Source of the DNA: Acephala macrosclerotiorum
Taxonomy: Eukaryota > Ascomycota > Leotiomycetes > Helotiales > Mollisiaceae
Length of the DNA: 44,904 nucleotides
Assembly: GCA_014904845.1 (NCBI GenBank)
Contig: MU119567.1
Location: 1-44,904, forward strand
Reading direction: 5' to 3'
The position numbers and the translations under genes were made by a program. Below, one piece after another: positions 10,810-22,973 of this stretch (position 1 is the first letter of the stretch; each line of letters begins with the position of its first letter). Under the pieces are notes generated by a model. It worked only from the letters and a program-made list of their open reading frames with translations. It searched no databases and had not been told where the DNA came from.

Positions 10810-12347
10810 ACTGCACGTTTCAATGTGTCTCTTCAACCAGCCCGGGAGCCAATTACAAAATTCAACCCCTCACATCAGAACCTTCAGCAGTCAATTGGAC
10901 AACATGAACTTGGCGCTCTGAATCATAAACCGTTCAAAATCAACGTGGAACAACCACTCCGCAGCTGTCAGTGCTCCGATCGCGGGGAAACGAAAGCGTC
11001 TGATATTCTGGTTCCAGAATGACCTACTTGGTCACAGGTCCAATAAATGCAGCAAAGAACGAATGAGGATGGAACAACGACTGTCCCACGCTGAGTACGC
11101 CCAACTCCAACTCCTCCCACGAAACGCTGCACAATTCCTAACGTCGACTCTGTAGCATCCCTTGGTCGATCACGAGATGCAACAAACGGCGAGAGCGAAT
11201 ATGATTTCGACAACGAAGACTGGTGGGGAAACAGAGCCTCCTATTCGATCACGAGCAGCTGCACCACGCCTTGAGCGGCCGAGTTGAACGCGGCTCCTAT
11301 TCGACAGCAAAGTCGCATCAAACGCGCGCAACGGCCAATGGCTTCTCAGAGAAACGCGTTGTGCGGGTAGATGCTGACGCGAGAAACCATTCGCTCTCGG
11401 CCTCCCTTTTTTTTCTTCCAGAAGCCCGTGGGGTGAGATCCTAGCAAACTGAATTGGCGAGGGTTGATGAGGGAGTCAGATCAAGATAAAATCGGGTACG
11501 ATTGGGCCCCCACAACCAGAACATTGCGATATCCGGGAAGGCAGGGAGGGATTCGATAGATTGAAAGTGAGCTCTGGGGGCTAGAGTAGGAAAAAGGGAT
11601 TCCTTTGATGATGTCTCCCTTGCGTCGGTGCCTGTTCTCCTCGCGTTGCTATTATTGGGGAAGATCCGGAAACAAGAAGGGATCGAAGGGATCGCGCTTG
11701 GGCGACAAATGGGGAGTTTGAAGGAAGATTGCCGGAGTGTGGATGTGGTCAAGTGTGGTGGTGCTACTGCTACTGTGGCGCAGGCTTGCCAAATAATACT
11801 TGGTGAGACTGAAGACCGATTTAGCCGAGCGCAGCGTTCAACCAGTGAAGTCTGGGCAGCTCAACGACTGGTGTGGAGATGGGAACGGCACTCTCGACCT
11901 TCAACGCCCACACTGCACGACCGCCAAAGTCCCAGGTCTCTCTGAACAATTGAATGTCGATGCTGCATCGCCTCGCTCGCTGCATCGTCATCCTCACCTT
12001 CACGACTTCCCCGAAACGCATTCACCCCTGACCACTTGCTTCTTTCCTGCCGCGTCGAATTATCTCCTCTCGCCCTATCGATCGTTGAACGTCGCTGCCA
12101 GGACCACCTCAAACGAAAGACAGCGAATCACGCAGCGCAACCACTCAGCACCTCCCACGACCTCATACACTTACATGGATCACTGAGAGATCATCGAAGC
12201 ATTGTGTGGTGTTCTGTCCTGTGTCCTGTGTCCTGCTCGCTCGAGCTCGTGCTAGTAGCCGTACCCTAACCCGTACCTTCGCAGGACTGTAGGTGTAGGC
12301 AGTGCGGTGTAGTGTAGGAGAGAAAGCCTGATCGATGTTCAGGCACG
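10810..12347. other. Divergent promoter region between TERT and RhoGEF
   Basis: About 1.5 kb separating two divergently transcribed genes. Several short frames exist but none shows family motifs, splice-joined extension or low-noise codon use, so I read it as promoters plus a long RhoGEF 5' UTR. No RNA gene or transposon seen. Confidence 0.55.
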
Positions 12348-15300
12348 ATGGATGGCGGTATCAACGGAGACCAGAACTTCTATTCTAGGCGGCCCACCTC
12401 GTCCTCTCCCGAACATCAACAGCCTCATCGATACGAACCTCCTCCGCTGCCCGAATACGAAGCTCGATCCCCCCAATTACCTCCAAAAGTATCCTACCTC
12501 ACGAGCCACAACCTGCAAGCGGTCCAGGGCAATACGAATGGGTATGCGGCAGCAGGACTGAGTAATGGAGGAGATCCGGACGAATATTACCGTGGAGTCC
12601 ATCAAGCTGCAACTTGCTACTCTGACATCTCGATATTAGGCATGGCTGCCACAGCATCCGAGTCACGACCTTTGCAATCCTCATTCAGATCGAATGGAAA
12701 TGGCACCACACCGAAACATCCTTCTCTTGCACAAGCAAGAAACCAGCTCAAGCCGTCAACATATCGATCTGCCTCGTCACCGCTAGAAGACCGACCTGGA
12801 CTCAACAATGCCAAGTCGACCTCCGCACTCAATGGTTACTCACGTACGCCCAGTGTTAGCGTCAAAGACCTCAAAAATCGATTCGACCAGCCAACAGAAC
12901 ATTCGCCGTCAGCTGTCCGAAAGGCCTCTCCGAGGGTCAATACTGGTGCCGCCGCTTCGGGATATCTGCGAGACCGTGGAGGATATCAGACACGAAATGC
13001 GAACTCTTCCACAACAGGCACGTCGAGGGCTGGATCGGCGACAAGGGAAGCCGGGAAGCAGAAATCTCCCACATCTTCGAGGACAACTCAACGCACTCGA
13101 TTTGTAATGGAGGATCAGGCTTCGAACAATACTCTTTCGGGTACTGCACGAATACCAAGGCCTCGAAATGGAGTTTCGGGCATCAATTCGCAAGCTTCGA
13201 AGTCTATGAGCAACCTTTCTCCCACCTCCCCAACTGCTCCGCAGACACAAACAAGCAGACCTCTGTTTGGCGAAGTCCTACCTAACGAACAGGGAACATT
13301 AAGTATAGGCTATGGTATTCCTGGAATTCGCCCCGCAACTCGCAGAACATCTGACTCCAGCTTACACCCAAGCTGGCAGCGGCACTCACGAAGCAAATCC
13401 AACGACATTTCACCACCTTCTCCAGATGCTTGGTACAAGGGCCAGACCGATTTGGACAATGTTGATCCAAACAAGCCTCGACCTCGGTCACATAATCGTA
13501 ATCACAGCGACTTCCCAGACTCGAAAGTTAATACTATGAATGGTGTCACTCCATCGTTTCAGACTTCAAACCAGCCCGCTTCCCCCGTACAAGCTCCATC
13601 TCGACTCCCTATGCCAGCAAAGCGACAGAGCGTCTCCTCAAATTCTTCACTACCTTCCACTCGGTCTAATTCGCCATTTGCTTCAAACGGAATCGCGAAC
13701 TCGAAGCTACGCAAGCCCGAGCAACGACCTTGGAGCCCGGCAGGCCGTGCGAACACGCCCACATCCCGCGCAAAGACCCCAACAACACGTCGCTCTCCTC
13801 GAGGCAAGATCAGGACCCCCGAGAAATTAACATCAAACAATGCCAGTCTCAAGGCTCATATTGTCGCCCCTCCACCAAAAACGTCACCACCTCTACGAAG
13901 CTCACGGCCCCGGCAGCCCGTATCCTCCGCAACGACTGCGAGTGCGCGACAGAAGACAGTGGAGCGGTCTAATTCCTCACAACACGTTCGAACTGGCATG
14001 AAAGTTACTCGAAATAATGGGGAGGGCTTTCCAGCGCGAGATCGGGAGAGGAAGATTTCAGACGTACCCCTCACGGCTGTGGATTTCGCTGCACGGAGGC
14101 AGCAGATTAAACGGGCATACACCAAGTCGATACACGAGAGTGAACAGAAGGAGATCCGCGCAGCCAACTTGAGGCGATTGAGCGAGCGACATCAGGCGAA
14201 AGCTTCAATAACATCCCAGGAATCCCAACAGTCCCAACCTGCAGTCAACGATGTCGAAAAGGATGAAGAACCCGTTCTTGCAGAAGCACAACCCATACTC
14301 GAAGCACCAGTTGAGACGAAGCCTTCGCCACAACCTCTGCATATATCTACATCGTTTCCTAGACCTGAGAGGCCGAATATTACAGCACACAGGACTGATG
14401 TAAATCAAGACTCTCCCACGCTTGGGATGCCTGGTAGCTTCATTGAGGATGATGAGCCACCGTCTGCCATTTCAAATGCAACAGGGACCACCGAGATTGA
14501 GAACGAACCCCAGACGGAAGCTCCACGATTGAGTCGATTGCCATCACGGCCTGATGGTTTCTCGAGCCATATTTCGTATGCTGAGGACTTGATGAGTCCT
14601 GAACAAGCATACTTTGGCATGCAGAATATGAGCTCGCCTGATGATGAATCAATTCGGATCATGCTTGATGCTACACCGGTGGAGGAACCACCACATGAAT
14701 CAACTCCCACAAACGACGGCTTCGCACGAGATCCCTCACCTCCTGGTGCGTACCAGCAATCACCAGAAGTTGCGGAAGAGCAGCCTGTATTCGCCTCCAC
14801 TGTTACCGTTGCGAGTCCCAGAGAATCTACGCCTGTCCATTCTGAGCCGAACTCGTCGTTGGAGTCTTGTGATGAGCAGACCTCAAGCAATGAGGAGATT
14901 CCAATCATGTCAGAGGAATTTGTCCATTCAGAGCACCATGCACCATCCCAGGCCCCTCCCGAGATATCGTTTCCCGACGAGATCGACTATCATGAGTCTG
15001 CAGAGAGTGCGCCCAGGCTACAGCTTCCCATGTTACGTACAGCTTTAGCACCCTCTGTTATGATGAATGGGTTAGGCCAAGACTATCTCAACACCCCTAT
15101 CACAGACATTGAGTACGAGAGCTCGGATGGTGGTCTTGCAGCCGCCAGTGGAGGTGATAGCGAACGCTACGATCGCGAGTACTTAGACAGCCCTCGAGAT
15201 GACCAGGCTTCGACTCAAGACTACCGCTCCAGTCATCAATCTGCTTGGACAGATTATTCTGTCGGGACTAACGATGAATACTCGGAACGAGAGGATAGTT

Positions 15301-18209
15301 CGCGACCTGTCACTACGTACGAAGTTGAACTTGAATCCGAACAAAAGCCAATTCCGCCTCCCAAGGAGCTATCGCCTGTTGTTCCTCCCAAACCGGAAGG
15401 CTACAGCCCACTACCATCTCCCCGCTTCGCCGCTCAATCGTCACAGCTCCCCATTAGGCACCAACTTCCACCTTTGTCGACTGGAGAAGGCCTTGGCCTC
15501 GGATTTTCTGATCAAGAGGATTTCGGTACAGCTACCATCCCCCTCTGGCCAGCATATTCACCTCCGCCGGTGCCACCGCAAGATGAGGTACCTGCTCCCC
15601 CAAGTCGGACGCCCCCTCCGCCGACTGCATCGAGTATGCGACCAGAATCGAGCTTGGACCATTCCAGTCAGAATGATAACAGTCGAAACCCCGAATCGAG
15701 GCGTGCTAGTGACGATCTATACTCCCCTCGAGCCTCCATATCAACGCCCAGATCCAGTACCCAGATCTCGTTCGATGATGCAGCCAATGAAGCAAAATCG
15801 AAGAACGTGCCAGAGCCATCGCTGGAGACCGAAGAGGAGAGGCAAGCTGCTGAGAAGACAAGAAAGCGGTTGTATCAGAGGAAGATGGTCATCAAAGAAT
15901 TGATCGAGACAGAGGCGGTATACTTGAAGGACATGAATGTCGTCGAGGAGATTTATAAAGGCACGGCAGAGGCTTGTCCCAAGCTCGATCACACCGATGT
16001 CAAGACTATCTTCCGAAACACTGCCGACATAATCTCATTCTCAACAAAGTTCTTGGAAGAGCTCAAAGCTGCTGCATCGAGTATCTACTCCCCACGTTCA
16101 CGAGCAAGACAAAGCAAGGCTGTTTCCGCAGCGGCTACTTCCTCTTCAACATCGCCAACATCTACAGATAGATTCTCTATTGCAGCAACGCTAACCACGG
16201 ACGAGACTGATGAGGAGAAGGACAGGAAGACGTTCATTGGCGCCAACTTCAGCAAGCATTTGAAGAAGATGCAGCAGATCTACACCGACTACCTGAAGCA
16301 CAGCGAAATCGCTAGTTCACGCCTGGCCGCATTGCAGCAAGACGGCGCGGTTCAAGTCTGGCTGAGTGAGTGCAATCTCGTCGCTAAGGATCTCACCAAA
16401 GCCTGGGATCTTGATGCACTCTTGGTCAAGCCTGTTCAACGCATTACTCGATATCAGCTTCTCCTGAAGGAACTCGCTGAGAGTACTCTTCCTGATCACC
16501 CCGACCACAGAGCGTTGTGCTCTGCACGAGAGGAGCTATCGGTCCTGTTACAGGGTATCGACGAGATGAAGAAGCGAATTCACATGGTCGGCCAAATTGT
16601 TGGACGCAAGCGCAAGGAGTCGGATGTTCGATCTAATCTTGCCAAGGCATTCGGTAGACGGGCCGAAAAGCTTCAGTCGAGTGCAAATCGACCCCCAGAA
16701 GACGACGAGTACCAGAAGATGCACAACACATTTGGCGTGGAGTTCTTACGGCTACAAGTCGTCCTCCGCGATGTTGAGGATTACGCTCGTCACCAAAGAG
16801 AGTATGTAAACAAGACCTTGCAGTATTTCTCCTCCATGGAGCTCATCATGCGAATGAGTCCTAGCAGCAAGCCGGAAATCGAGAGCAAGTGGGTCCGCTT
16901 CAATTTGTCCATGCGAGACATGGGGACCATAGCCATTGATGACCACGTTGGTGCCATTCAGAGGGAGGTAATTGAACCTTTGGAGAAAGTTATTGCAATG
17001 TACAACCAGCCTGGGCTTGCAATGAAGAAACGCAATAAGCGCCGCCTCGACTATGAGAAATCACTTAACTACAAGGCAGCAGGCAAGAAGATCGACGACA
17101 AGTTAGCAGAACAGGTCGCTCAATATGAAGCTCTGAACGAGACCCTGAAGATTGAGCTCCCAAAGCTCTCAGCTTTAACCAAGACTCTCGGCCGTCTCTG
17201 TCAAATTCGCCTTCTCTTCCTGAAAACCGAATGGTATGGGATCTGGCAGAAGAAATTGAGCAGTGCACTCGAGACCAGTCAGCTTCCAAGAGACGTTAAT
17301 GACATTCTGGATCATTTCCACCGAGATTTCCCGTACACCGATACATCATTGAAGGAACTGGGTATTGTTAATGGCTCATTTGGCAATGGTGGGACGACTC
17401 GAGGTTCGCAGTCAACACAAGACGACGAGTCGCAGAGAAAAGGCCGCCCTTCCAATCTTTCAAGCAGATCCCGTGGTTTGTCTATCAACAGCGACAAATC
17501 TCCAAGTCTTCCAACTCCCGAATTTGCCAAGCGACACAGTGGGCAGTTCACCTTTTCTCCCATTATGTCAAATGCTCCTGGCCTTCCTCAACCTCAATTT
17601 GCCTACCAGAATATGCCATACTCGACTGGTCATTCTCGAGCAGGCTCTGGCTCTCCTGCAACTCCAGATACTGCGTCAAGCTCGCGTCCACACCACACAA
17701 ACCTAGGAAGACCCAGCACCTCACGAAGTCACACTTCTGATACTGGAATGACCAGGGGCAATAGTGATTACAACACTCCTCATCGACGAGAATCTGGCTC
17801 AACATACAACTCCCACTACGAAGGAGGGCCACCAGGTGCGAGACCATACTCGGGCTTGTTCCATTCTGCCATGCCAATGGATGCGGATGAGAGCCAAAGA
17901 TCGTCCAGAGCATCGTCTCGCGACCGAAACATCTCTGGTGGCTATAATGTCTTGTATCTTGCTGCGAGCTTGTTCGAGTTCAATATCAGTGCCACGAAAT
18001 CCGAGGCTGGATACCCGTACTTGACCTATCAAGCTGGTGAAGTATGTCACACCTTTCTATCAACTCTCATTCCTATGCTAATAATTTTGTAGATTTTCGA
18101 TGTCATCGGAGAAAAAGGCGAGCTCTGGCTTGCAAAGAACCAAGACGACCCCTCCGACGAAGTTGGTTGGATCTGGTCGAAACATTTTGCTCGCCTCGCT
18201 GCCGACTAA
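12348..18209 (+). CDS. RhoGEF with DH, BAR and SH3 domains (Tuba/Gef1-like)
   Basis: Guanine nucleotide exchange factor for a Rho-family GTPase (likely Cdc42 or Rho1), acting in polarity and actin control at the cortex. Exon 1 is 12348-18041 and exon 2 18093-18209, over a 51-nt intron (GTATGT...TTGTAG), giving 1936 residues. Residues 1 to ~1165 are Ser/Pro/Thr-rich with polyproline patches and appear disordered. The DH domain spans roughly 1175-1410 (KELIETEAVYLKDM at its start, LLVKPVQRITRYQLLLKEL late). A BAR-type helical region follows at about 1430-1655 (AFGRRAEKL, NTFGVEFLRLQ). The SH3 domain at ~1865-1936 is split by the intron (YPYLTYQAGE|IFDVIGEKGELWL). Fission yeast Gef1 and animal Tuba share the DH-BAR plan. 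Without splicing, translation would run 17 codons past exon 1 and lose the second half of SH3. ATG 12348 is the first in the long frame. Confidence 0.9.
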
Positions 18210-18942
18210 AAGTCCCATGCATGTGCTCTTTTGTAATAATGGCGTTTCGAAAAATACGGATATGATTTCGAAAGCGGAGTTAGTAATAGGGTATGTCATC
18301 GGATGATGACCCGGTCTGGATGATACAGCACATGGAACGGGGAAGAAGGTAGGGCGTTATGTGGAGTTTTTATCTTCTTGTTTTGCAGCGTTCAGGCAAG
18401 ATTCCTGATAAGCGTTTGTCAGCTACGGACGGCATTTGAGAGGTTTCGTTTGTTACTTCGACTTTTTCTCTTCTATTCTTCGGCATTTATTTGTCTGTGT
18501 ACCACATTTGGGGAGCGGGTGGAAAGGGAGTGAAGTGATGAGCAATGAAGGGTTGTATTTACAGAGACGATGGGATGATGGATCTTCTTTCTCAGTAAGG
18601 GAAGGGCAGTTCGAGGTGGTAATTCTGTGGCCACCGAGGTGAACATTATGTGGGAGTTGGACAGTGCTGAGCTGTTATGCGTGCTGATACATGCATGGAT
18701 GCAGGTAGAGCAATGATGCAGATCAATTGAAAATCTTCAAAATTCTCCCTTGCTCAGTGCTACCTGTGAACCGAACCAGGTCTCTTTCCTGTCAATTGTC
18801 TCCAGTACTTACTTGCTCGTCCCACCATTTGCTTCTTCTCAAGTTCGCTACCGCTCCCTCGCGGTCAGCGCCTCAAATCACTACTGTTCCCTCGTCTAAG
18901 AACCTTTCGGTCTCCTTAATCTCCAGCTCATACCTTACAACT
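18210..18942. other. Convergent 3' region
   Basis: Space between the stops of the RhoGEF (+) and the dienelactone hydrolase (-). Expected to contain both 3' UTRs. I see no coding frame, RNA gene or repeat. Confidence 0.5.
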
Positions 18943-20044
18943 TCACAAGTTCGCAGCAAAGAACTTAGCCATCACTTCATACGCATCTCTCGCCATCTGT
19001 GCCAGCTTCGGATTCGTCCAATCACTCCTCGAGCTGGCGAATCCATGATGTCCTTCCAGCTGTACGCATGTCAGCAAATCAATCTCATCTTCTCCCTCCA
19101 CTCTATCATCCATTTCATTTTCTTCTCTCCCCCTTCTTGCCCTCTTGTCGCCCAGGGCTACGAGCAGCACTTACGAAATCCTTCCGCACACACTTCCCTC
19201 CAAACTCTTTCTTCTGAAGACGTTCCCAGATCTCATTCATGACTTTCTGGTCCTCGCCTCCGCTGGGGATTAAGGCGACAGGGACAGTGAAGAGCTCTCC
19301 GTCTGTGTGTGCAAGGCTGGTTGGGTGGACGAGGGCAATTGCTTTGAAGAGGGTGGAGTGTTGAGGGGAGGCGGCGGCTTGAGCGAGCTTTTTGCCGCCG
19401 AAGCAGAATCCGTATGCCTGTTTGATGTCAGCTCTTCGTCCTCCATTCTCCCTGGTGTCTCGAAAGCCTTTCTATTCCGCCTGCCACGTGGGAAATAAAT
19501 ATAACGGAGGATAAGTGGAGGAAAGGGGAATCATACACCAACGCTTTCTACCCCTTGACCTTTCAAATACTCAACAGTAGCCAAAAGATCAGGACCAACA
19601 ATCTCCCAACTCCCAATGCTCTGAATATAAGCTTGCATTTTCTCCCACCCTTCTCTCGGTGGTATATCGTTCATGTCCCATCCCTTGCCGCGGAAGAAAT
19701 CTGGGAGTAGGACTTGGTAGCCGCATTGCTGTGCGAGGTGGTCGGCTCCTTGTTGGGTATTTGGGTGGGTGCCGAAGATATCTGGTCATCTCATCAACAG
19801 ACGTTCTCTCTTGTTGATCTTGTACAACGGATAGAGGAGACGGAGGAGGCGGCAGGGAGGGAAAGGAATAAGACGAACCATAAATCCCAACCAACGCAGT
19901 CTTCGCCCCTTCAGGTCCAGTAACATATACTGGGAGATCTTCACCCCCAGGGACTTGCAGCGTGATAGTCTTCCCAACCGGCTTGTAGTCTGATTTGAAA
20001 GGGGGAATGGTGCAGCATTGTTCGTTTGGTGTGTCTGCCATCAT
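18943..20044 (-). CDS. Dienelactone hydrolase family protein
   Basis: Alpha/beta hydrolase of the dienelactone hydrolase family; the founding enzyme opens dienelactones in (chloro)catechol breakdown, and fungal members are often of unknown substrate. Four exons, 20044-19879, 19781-19537, 19417-19175 and 19059-18943, give 256 residues, the usual family length. The start MMADTPNEQCC leads to KTALVGIYDIFG, then LLPDFFRGKG, the nucleophile motif GAYGFCFGGKK (Cys142), IPSGGEDQ (Asp193) and EGHHGF (His222/His223), consistent with a Cys-Asp-His triad. Introns are 97, 119 and 115 nt. It lies divergently next to the FAD monooxygenase with about 1.1 kb between starts. Either of two adjacent ATGs could start it. 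Confidence 0.93.
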
Positions 20045-21174
20045 GAACTCTTGGTTGACGACCCCGCACTTGTATCAATACCACACAGAGTCTTCAAGAC
20101 AAAACCGACGTTGAGATCGACAGATGAGGTAATCAGAGACTAGAACTTCCTCTTCCAATCAAGACCAAGCAACTTAATCAGCACGTCCTTTCTCAAAAGA
20201 GACACCGCGCCTCCCAATCCCGAGTCTCTCTGTATGTTTCTCCACAACCAAAAACTTCGAGCACGAGATACAGCCGCAGAATGTCACCACCAAAAAGCAA
20301 GTTTCCTTCCTCCCCTCTTCCTTTTCCTATTCAATAAATAAATGATCGTACTCGCGTATCGGTTTTCGAACTCAAAAAACTCTGACTCGCGCCCTTCCCG
20401 CGCAGAGAAACTCAATCAGGAAACCGCTGCACGAATACCATTATGGCGGGTTGTCAAGGTGGTCGTTTAGAGGTACAAGGTTAAGATAAGCTTGAATACT
20501 TCCGTCTGCATTCTCCGATAAAGTTCCTCTAATTGGGCTTCACCGTCAAAAATCTCATGCATTCATCCCCTGTGCATGCAGCTGAAGCTGAAGCTTTCCT
20601 CGTGTTGATGTTGGCGGGGCAGGCAAGCGGGCTCCAATTCGGGAGTGAAGCTATGAGGAGGGGCATGGCAAAGGAAGCTTCCTTCCGGCGCAAGGAGACT
20701 TCCGTGTTACAAGCCGAGATTTCCACTGTACTGTACTGTACCCCCGCTACCAGCAGAAGACAACAGGCAAATGGTGGTTGAGATTTGATAGAGCACGATT
20801 TCCGAGGAGATTAATAGGCTGCGGTAAGGGTGAACGGGTAGCCGGATCCTTGAAGATGGGGACGATGGTTGTTGGAGTTGCATAGCAAAGCGAAGAGGAC
20901 AAGTGGAGCGAGACTAAAGGTGACGGCGTAGTGTGGAGGAGGTTTAAGACACCGTGAAGTCCCACGTGCATTGGAATCGGTGATGCTTTTACTAATTTCC
21001 CTATCTTGATTCTTGATATGCTGTGATATCTATGTTCCTCTTCATCTTCATCTTCATCTCATCTCTTCACGATACCCATTTGCTTTCGATTGTTGAATCC
21101 TCTCCCAAATAAAGTATCATAATTCCTCAGTTGGGACTTCAGTCTTGCTTACCTCTTGAGAAACCGAATCAAAT
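20045..21174. other. Divergent promoter region, hydrolase / FAD monooxygenase
   Basis: Shared upstream region of two divergent genes that may be co-regulated. It has a TCATCT/TCTTCA pyrimidine repeat near 21040-21066, a common fungal core promoter feature, just upstream of the monooxygenase start. No coding frame is supported. Confidence 0.5.
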
Positions 21175-22852
21175 ATGGTAAGTGACATCGCATCTCCCCT
21201 ATCTCTACCCTTTCAGCATCGACGGACTTCCTCCTCGGGATTTGAACCCTTCAAACGTGATCTAATCTGATATGATATCTAGCACATCATAGTAATCGGG
21301 TGCGGCCTCGCTGGCCTCACCGTGGCTATCGGTCTCGCGAAAGCGGGACACAAAGTCAGTATCATTGAGAGCGCGCTGAGTATACAGTATATCGGAGCTG
21401 GTAAGTTTTGATTATCATCATTATCAGTATCAGCATCAAACGTATCCGTACATCACAACTCATAGCTTCATCATCACTTTCTTCCTCCATCAGACTCATC
21501 CATCGTTAAGAGTTCTCATACATCTCAAGCCTCCCCCTTGGTCAGTTCAACACGAACCCAAAATCGAAACTCATCTCGAAATAGGAATCCAAATATCCCC
21601 CAATTCCTCCCTCATCCTCCGCCGCTTCGGCGTCGACAAATACATCCAAAAATACTGCACCGACCCCATCGACCTTCGAATGATGAGATGGCAAACCGGA
21701 CAGACGCTGGTCCAAGTTCCCCTGAAAGAACCAGCTGAGCAGAAGTATCATTCGCCTTATTGGCATATCCATCGAGCAGATCTGCATCGAGGACTGTTGC
21801 AGGCTGCTGAGGAGCTTGGCTGTGAAGTCCACCTCAACAGTCGAGTTGTCTCGATAGATCCGAGTGCTCCCTTACTCACGACCAAAGGTGGGAAGACGTA
21901 CAACGGAGACTTGATAGTTGCGAGTGACGGCCTACATTCAATGGCCCGCACGGTCGTCCTTGGAAACCCTTCTCCTCCAGTGCCAACAGGCCAGATGGTG
22001 TATCGAGTTACACTTCCTGTAGAAGCGCTGCAAGGAATCCCCGAACTTGAAGAAATCATCACCACCCCACGAAATAACCACTGGCTCGGCCCCAATGGTA
22101 CCGTGCTAAGCTACCTCTTACAAGGAGGCGAGAGAGGAAGGTTGGTAAATTTCGTATTCACCTGCGACGTCGAAGGCTGGATGCCAGATGGTGTGATGCA
22201 ACGGCCTGGAGATTTGGCAACTGTGAGGAAGAGGTTTCGGGACTGGGATCCAAGGCTGAATGAGATGTTGGAGCACATAGGAGATGTCCTCGAATGGCGA
22301 CTCTTCACTCACAAGGAGGCACCAACTTGGGTCCATCCGGAAGGGAAAGTGTGCTTGATAGGCGATTCTGCTCACGCAATGACGCCGTATCTTGCTCAAG
22401 GAGCTGCGATGGGGATTGAAGATGCCGCTATTCTCGGTGGTCTCCTAGCTCACTTCCCTTCTGCTTCCGACTTGCCCTCCGCTCTCAAGATGTATGAGAA
22501 GTTGAGGTTGAAGAGAACTGCGAAGGTCGCAGCGCATTCTGTTGATTCGAGATGGTTCACCCAAATGGCAGACGGACCAAAACAAAAAGATCGAGACGAA
22601 TATTTGTTGGCGCATCCAGGGATCCAAAAAGGACATCGGAACATCAGAAGTGATCAGGAGTTTCTAGATTGGTTGTTTGGATATGATGCCTTTGAAGAGT
22701 TAGAGCGATTTATGAAGAGTGGGGAGAGCGGAATTAACGGGACGAATGGATTGACTGGAATAACCGGACACAACGAAGTGAGGGGACAGAATAGAGTGAA
22801 TGGGCATAACGCAATACCGGTATCTCGAGGAGAATTAAGACTTACCAGGTAA
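21175..22852 (+). CDS. FAD-dependent aromatic monooxygenase (salicylate hydroxylase-like)
   Basis: Class A flavoprotein hydroxylase of the salicylate hydroxylase/PHBH type, which uses FAD and NAD(P)H to hydroxylate an aromatic acid. Exons 21175-21177, 21283-21400 and 21585-22852 join to 462 residues. The first coding exon is just the ATG, followed at once by GTAAGT; the next exon opens HIIVIGCGLAGLTVAIGLAKAG, the FAD-binding motif, and a stop lies directly upstream in that frame, so the split start is required. The second junction gives GAGIQISPNS, typical of the family. Further motifs are VASDGLHSMAR (DG motif) and GDSAHAMTPYLAQGAAMG (GD motif). The C-terminus is a Gly/Asn-rich low-complexity tail (residues ~420-455). 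The substrate cannot be told from sequence alone. Confidence 0.92.
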
Positions 22853-22973
22853 TCTGCTACAGCAGAGAGAGAAAACGGCGGCGTGGTGAGATTCACATGA
22901 GGCTTGGAGCCTTGCTAGCAAAACCAACTAGCAGCAAAGATGAGTGAGCAAGATTAGGTGCGGCAAGTCGGTT

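Noticed and set aside
10810..10836. Nine-codon N-terminal extension of TERT from a TTG
   Set aside because: TTG is not a usual fungal start, and an ATG follows in frame at 10809 with a typical Lys/Arg-rich N-terminus.
11800..12186. 128-codon frame upstream of the RhoGEF gene
   Set aside because: No recognisable motif and low-information composition; most likely 5' UTR of the RhoGEF.
15199..15903. 234-codon open frame overlapping the RhoGEF gene on the same strand
   Set aside because: It lies within the long RhoGEF frame, is rich in Arg/Pro/Leu as expected for an off-frame reading of Ser/Pro-rich coding DNA, and has no domain motif.
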